From: Valencia hispanica
Lineage: Eukaryota; Chordata; Actinopteri; Cyprinodontiformes; Valenciidae
DNA: 64,000 nucleotides
Assembly (NCBI GenBank): GCA_963556495.2
Contig: OY747710.1
Span: forward strand, 16,751,500 to 16,815,499
Direction of reading: 5' to 3'
The translations under genes and the position numbers were made by a program. The notes beneath the pieces were generated by a model, which saw only the letters and a list, made by a program, of their open reading frames with translations, made no database searches and was not told where the DNA came from. Positions 58,101-64,000 of this stretch are shown piece by piece. Numbering within the stretch: the first letter of the stretch is position 1; the number at the start of each line of letters is the position of its first letter.

Positions 58101-61100
58101 CAAAACTATGATTCAGCATTCCAGAGAACACGTCTCCACTCTCAAGATGTATAGTCTGTAGCTACTGACTCTGTGCAATATGCGGTTCAGCATGATAATA
58201 CATGGCCCACTACTTCTGTGGTTCAATCTATTGTTACAAACACAGCCAAATAACAAGAAAGTCTCAATGTCTTGGGGCTTCATTTTATACACCTTGGGTC
58301 ATGATAGTCATTGCAACACCTGGATTCAATTATTAGGAACAGTGTCTCAATCATTTTCATAATTTGTGTGGACCAAGGTTGCACACAATCTTCCCCTTAA
58401 ACGGCTTCATACAGAGCATTAAGTTCTAGACACAATCTTATATTTTATAACTGTAAGAGTAAAACAACACTAAAGGAGTTTTAACATTCAGAAGAGTTAG
58501 CACTCTTGACAGAAGACACACAAAGACAGAAAAATGTTAACAAGAATGATCTGGGGTTAAATATGAGTTTAGGAAGCCAAAAGAAATGTCCACATTGGTC
58601 AGTTGCCACAAATTATTAAAGAGCATAGATGAAACTTGAAAGGAGTGAGAATTCATTGGGTGGCTGTGGGTAGAAGAAGAGAACAACAAAATGTAATCAA
58701 AGTGGGAGAACGGATTACCTCCTTTGCTTCAGTGAAGTATGTAATTGTAGCAAAAAAAGCACTGACTAGCTGCAACAACAAAACACAATTGTGCAGCAGA
58801 AAGCCAAGTGCGATACAGGGAATTAACAGCAGCGATAAAGATGGAGATAACAGAGAGACGATGGGGAGGCTAGATTGAGATGATTATCGGTGTTGATGAA
58901 AACGGTGTTGGTGGTTATCATAATGAAGGTGGTGAGGATTAAATGTGGCATAATATCTTGATGATATGACAAAAAAAGAAGACTTGATTAAAATTGCTAC
59001 TGATGCCAGTGATGATAGTGATATTTTTGTTGGCAGAATTTTAATCACACTGGTATCTGATTTCACATATTCTGCCATAATTCAGTGCAGCAAGAAGCTG
59101 TTATGCTTCACATAATTCTTTTTGGGTTTTTATTTTTTCCCCTCATTTCAGAACACAGTACCCCATATAACTTTATGAATATTCAGCTACAAATACTGCC
59201 CTGGGGTGTCAACACTAATGTCACTCACTTGCTTTTATTTAAAATGTAGTATGACTACTGACACTAAAAATTAAATTAGGCCTACATAGCCCATTTATAA
59301 CCAGAGAAGAGAAGCTTTTAAGCTTTTCAATCCTCTCCCTTCAGTCACTGAAGGTACTTCCCAGCTCTTGTCACGCATACTGATAAGCTAATATGCCTGA
59401 GGGTAAGGAAACAGAAAGAAAACATAAATAAATCTGTAACATACATGATACCAAAATAGCTGTATTTTTTTAATCAAAAACCTGCAGTCAAATTTAAATC
59501 AATATGCTAGATAAAGAAAGGTCATACATAGGTCTTGGTTTTATGGGAGAATTAAATTTGGGCAACTTCACCAGGATAAACAGCTGTTGAGACATTATGT
59601 CTTTTAAGATTTTACTCTAGCTGATTTTTTTTTGTTGAGAATCTTAAATGCAAAACAATACATTCAAGTTACACATAGTAGATGGCCCTTGGCAAGATGC
59701 TCTTTCAAGTGCAACAAATTTAGCTGCTTTCGTATTTATTTATTTTTAAATCCAAAATTTTAAAATGATAACCAAGGCAGGTTTTGGTAAATCTACCACT
59801 AATTGTAGTAGTATCACACTATTTATCTTGTTTTAAGATTAAAGGATGATATTCAAAAATTTATGTATTTTGTTGTTTTTGTAAAACCGAAAATAAGAAA
59901 ATGTCATGTGTTTGCTCCACCAACTGGGGGCAGCCCAGCATGACAGTGCTGCATTACTATAGCTTACAGAAAAACAAGCCGCATCATGAAATTAGCTGAG
60001 AAACCGCATCTCAAGGCCTATCAGCTCGGATTTGAGGTAATATGTGAAAAGTACAAGTGATTTGAACTGAACTTACATTTTTCAACAGAAGTCTCATCAT
60101 TAACCCTACTTCCTGTTGAGCTCATGGTATCCAGGCTTTACAAACCTAACATCAAGGTAACCTAAAACTTGACATCTGCAGATAGCCAATACACTCATAC
60201 AAGGCATACGTGTGTAAAAGAAACGGTCAATCATTAGACTAGACTCCCCATCTTCCTTTGATCTGTGTTCCAGTTCAGAAATTCACATGTTCATGGCTGG
60301 AGCCTTCCACAGAGGACATGGGTTACCATGGGCACCCCGACTGAGCTGTGGCTATGCATATGCTGCAAACTCCAATTCACTCTGTATTCTGACAACTTTC
60401 TGTCAGAACCCGCATAAACGTCTTCAGAAATTTGAGCTATAGTAGGTTGCCTGATTGATCAGACCACACGGATCACTCTTTACTCCAATTCACTATTGTT
60501 TCTTCCTTGGACAACCTTTGATGGATGTTGACAACTGCGGACCAGGAGCCTCTGATAAGAGCTACATTTGGAGCTGCAGTCATTTTGCCATCAAAAAAAT
60601 TGCCCATGCCAAGACTCATTCAAATCCTTATGCAAGCAATTTTTTCTTGGTTCTAACACAACTTTGAGGAGCAAATGCTGCCTACCGCTGCATTCAATTT
60701 ACTTCAGAGCTGCGAATGACATCACACCTGAGTTAACAGTGTTCCAGTTAACATATTGGGAGAAGTCGGCATTCGAATAAAGTCTTTTTTCTAGAATGTA
60801 AATTAATCCAGATAAGTTTGACTGGTCCGCTGAATGCATTTGGAATTGTGAAAATGAAATGAACAAATGCAGAAATCTCAGATACTGTATGTGACAATAA
60901 GAAATAGAAAAATATGAAGCTAACAAATAATTTTTTTGTTTTTTCCAGTAATTGTGATACTCACTAACTAAAAGGCACTCTGTGTGTCCCTGCCATTTTG
61001 AGTTTAAAATTCTCTCCATTCTTGTGTGGATTTTTTCTGGGTAATGTGGCTTGTCTAAAAAACATGCATGTCTGGTTAATTAGTCACACCAAACAGCCCT

Positions 61101-62101
61101 TAGGTATGTAGGAGTTTATGCATGCATGATAGACTACCTGCCCAGACTGTAACCTGCCTCTTGTTTATTGACAGCCCCAATGTCAATTTCTGGTGCATTT
61201 CTTGACTTCCTTAATTTTTTTTCTCAGTTGTGAATGCAATTTACAGTGTTGTAATAGGGTAAAAAAATCAAGATGGCTTGAAGAAAAGCTAAATTATGGC
61301 TCTTAATTAGGGCTTCAAGTAAATATTAAAAACTTTTTTACATCAATAAATGCTAATTGTGGACTAACCTCTCTGCCTGATAGTTTTATAATGTCAACAT
61401 TTGCATATCATTGGTTTCAGATGTGCCAATCTGATTATACAGTCTATCTGGAAACCCTGTGTGGTTAGCAGAATACTTGTGTAAACAAAGCTATGATTAA
61501 CTGGTCTTCACTCTGACCTCAATCTCAGAAAAACCCAGATAGGCTCTAACTCTACATTACTTTACACAGGTAATGTGAGGGAGGTCATCAGTCAACCATA
61601 TGTAATTAACTGGGTGGTCGGAAAATGCGCCTTAAGGACACCATTAACCTGTGCGAGCCTAACAAGTCTGAGCAAGCATAGCCCAAATACACCAGCAAAC
61701 ACACATCTGTGACTAGTCAGTGAGCAAAAAGAGAAAAAAAGTCAATTTCATGAATATTGGATTTCATTATGAGGATGAAAAAACAGCTTTGCAGTGGATC
61801 ATTCTTTAATGACCTTAAAGTCCACATGCATGAATCTTTTAGTAGTGTCTGTCTTTTTGATGTGGTGGAAAGAAAGGGAGAAATAAAGAAAAGGGAGAAT
61901 TGTTCCCTAGAGGGTTTTGATTAACCACCAGACAAGTCTCAGGTTGAGCACCTCAATCACGATCTCATATGATCTTTCAGACAGGTGGGTCATCCTGTTG
62001 CTGACACAAAAAGAGGACAATCGGGTTCATATCTTATTTATGGAAATCTGTCGAGGGCAAACAACAGCTCCTGGGTCCAGAAGAAAAGTTTTAGACAAAT
62101 A
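52131..62101. other. Ten-kilobase interval without supported feature
   Basis: AT-rich sequence with purine-rich patches (about 55970-56380) and many short frames. None shows a domain, splice-consistent exon or transposon motif that I can support. It could be intergenic or intronic. Confidence 0.45.
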
Positions 62102-62326
62102 TTAAAGAGCAAGTCCCCCCCAAATCAACTTATTTCTTGCTAATAAACTGTATAAACGAGTGTCTCTAGACATCATTGTCAGCCGTTTCGCCTTCTGGCA
62201 AAAATAGGATTGATTCTATTTATGCCGGATGCCAGAGCAAGTCCGCAGTCAATGACATGTGTAGTCATCATGTTGGCATTTTAGTGGATTTAATTTAAAA
62301 TATAAATTTTCAGCCTAAAACCATGA

Positions 62327-63557
62327 CCCCCAATTTCCACTGCATGCGCTCCTCTCCGCAGCAAAAACGCTCCCACTGTAGTCAATGATAGCCCTTTTCC
62401 ACTGAGGCGGAGCTGGAGCTCCAGTGGCTCCCATGCTGGCTAAGCTCCGGTGTTTTCGTTTTCGATTCCCGCGAGCACCAGCTCCGAGAGCCAGAAACGG
62501 GTGCTACTCTGGCACCACTCTTGTGGGGGGCCAAAGCGGAGCTATCCAAGCACTCACTACGTCACGGGGGAAGGGGGAGGAATTTACAGCCCAAACAACA
62601 GGGGACCGCCGTGTTTAAATCCAGACTGCTGAGAATGTTTTATTTTTGTTGTTGAAAACATGGATACTAAGCAGACTAAGCAGCAGTGGTCGCAGGAGGA
62701 CGTTGCCTTGTCGACAGTAACTGCAACAGTGATGTCATTTGTTGCTGTATCGCAACAAATGCTTGTAAAGCGACGATTAGCATCTGCATTCTGACGAGGT
62801 CATCCATCTTTGTTGTTATGGTTTTTCTTCTTCTGCATCTGCTTTATTTCTGGCGACCGGCTTCCCGCGTGATTTCTGAAGTGACGCTTCTATGATGCAA
62901 CGCCGTAGCTCACACTGGCTCCAAGTTGGCTCCTTGTTATGGAAAACGAAGAAGGTTTTGTGAAAGCTCTAGCTCCAGCACCAGCCCCAGCTCCAGCTCC
63001 GAACAGGCTCTCAGTTCTTTGCAATGGAAAAGGGCTATGGGAGTATCTCCACTGCTGCCGCCGAGCGGCACAGGGCGCCGGCAGCCGTTTGGACTTCCGG
63101 CAAATATAGGATAGATTCTATTTATGCTGAACGCCGGAGCAAGTCCGAAGTCAATCTATGCAAATCACTAAGCACCAAAGGATATAGAACAACTACATTT
63201 CCGGGTGTTTTTCAAAATAAATCAATAAGACTAGAATTTTTTGTATGATAGCAATAATAACATAAACCCGCGTATATTTATACATATGTTGTCCAAAATA
63301 TCTTGACACAGAATAACAGAGAATAACTGTTCTTTTCTGCTAGTCTTCCACGGAATGAATAATTTTGTTCTGACTTCCACATTTATTACTGGCTTTTATC
63401 GCGAGATCTCGCAATTCCCATGCAAGCTTCTTTGACCACCTCTGGGCTGCGGACCGGAGCAGAGTGGATCTAGAGCGCATGCAGTGGAAATTGCAAATGA
63501 TTGAGGAGTGCATGTCGGACCAGACCGGAGCAGAGCACATGCAGTGGAAATTGGGGG
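62327..63557. mobile_element. Middle element with CCCCCAATTTCCACTGCATG ends (layer 2)
   Basis: The left end CCCCCAATTTCCACTGCATG recurs inverted at the right end, where CATGCAGTGGAAATTGGGGG closes the element. That gives about 20 bp of perfect inverted repeat, and similarity continues inward. It is 1231 bp including layer 3. I could not assign the flanking duplication. Confidence 0.7.
62391..63035 (+). mobile_element. Inner Harbinger/ISL2EU-like element (layer 3)
   Basis: The left end GCCCTTTTCCACTG and the right end CAATGGAAAAGGGC are flanked by TA on both sides. It contains a short plus-strand frame from ATG at 62660, starting MDTKQTKQQWSQEDV, which resembles the Trp-containing start of a Myb/SANT domain. 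The frame is short and ends early. Superfamily is uncertain because a TA target alone is not decisive. Confidence 0.6.
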
Positions 63558-64000
63558 TTAGTGTAGCGCCCTCTTCAGGTTAAAAGTCTGCACTACATTG
63601 AATTTGAATCAGCCATTACTATTTGCTCTGCTGTGAGTTGTTATGTTGGCCAGTATGTGTGATGTCAGCTGCAGTGCCACTGTGGGGTATAAAGGCAGCA
63701 GAGTCTCGGCCACGCCTCCATAGCAAGTTGGAATTGGAATAGCAAGTGCTTATGCCGTTTAACAGATTTAGCGATTTTTTTTGCATAGCATGTAGTTAGA
63801 ATCTTTAGCATAGATTTTTGTATTATAATTATTTTGTGTAAATTAAAGAGAAATCCTACATCTTAAATGACTACTCTGAAACAAAGGAGCTAGCGTCGCT
63901 AGTATCTCTCGGTCCGCCAGGCAATGCCTCCTTTTGCCGCATTTTTCAAACAGAAAAAGTGGGTGGAGAAAGACTCTGATAGGAGTTGCTCTTTAAGGGC

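Larger units (their letters stand above)
62106..63992. mobile_element. Outer TTAA-type element (layer 1)
   Basis: The ends AGAGCAAGTCC and, inverted, AGAGCAACTCC lie inside TTAA sites (62102-62105 and 63993-63996). The element is 1887 bp, most of it made of the nested elements listed next. No coding sequence of its own was seen. Confidence 0.65.

Overview
The window looks like a repeat-rich, AT-rich stretch of a teleost fish genome. It carries typical fish transposons: a LINE-2 with a CCTTG tail, Rex1- and Rex3-like LINE 3' ends, a sushi/Tf1-type LTR element, several Tc1-like, hAT, piggyBac-like and Harbinger-like DNA elements, a tRNA-type SINE, and long TG, ATT and TATG microsatellites. I found no recognisable single-copy host gene and no bacterial-type features. 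Most long open frames are chance readings of simple or GC-rich repeats.

The main find lies at 10.08-23.67 kb. An old Tc1-like copy (10083-10790, resuming at 21448 and again at 23392) has been split by a segment of about 10.66 kb (10791-21447). That segment has inverted CCCAGG/CCTGGG ends, AT-rich subterminal arms full of TATACTT-type motifs, and what looks like a duplicated TA target. It carries two divergently arranged multi-exon genes. One is an intact nine-exon, 386-residue BEN-domain gene on the minus strand (18617 to 11655). The other is an uncharacterised three-exon gene on the plus strand (18818 to about 20471). They share a 200-bp bidirectional promoter with two CCAAT boxes. No transposase was recognised in the segment. 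It was itself hit by a hAT copy (14441-16351), a Rex3-like LINE (12625-13112) and a probable solo LTR (19991-20346), each with target-site duplications. The first two sit in introns of the BEN gene and leave it intact. The solo LTR breaks the last exon of the second gene. I read the segment as a gene-carrying DNA transposon not assignable to a superfamily from this sequence alone.

Next to it, inside the same Tc1 copy, is a very young non-autonomous LTR element (21469-23387). It has a gag-like start, a proline-rich repetitive frame and the self-priming signature of the Tf1/sushi group.

The rest, from left to right, is as follows. A SINE lies at 3352-3516 and a dispersed repeat at 7366-7631. 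At 26.2-27.2 kb there is a Rex1-like 3' end and a hAT MITE. At 28.9-30.1 kb a TTAA-type element carries a spliceable exon with a PYMFEPE motif, followed by a Harbinger Myb/SANT remnant. At 33.9-36.4 kb are a piggyBac-like element and a hAT element. At 42-50 kb are a broken Tc1 copy and an unidentified GC-rich family in two copies, one replacing the centre of a LINE-2. At 62.1-64.0 kb three DNA elements are nested inside one another. The long intervals between (for example 38.4-42 kb and 52-62 kb) show nothing I can support.
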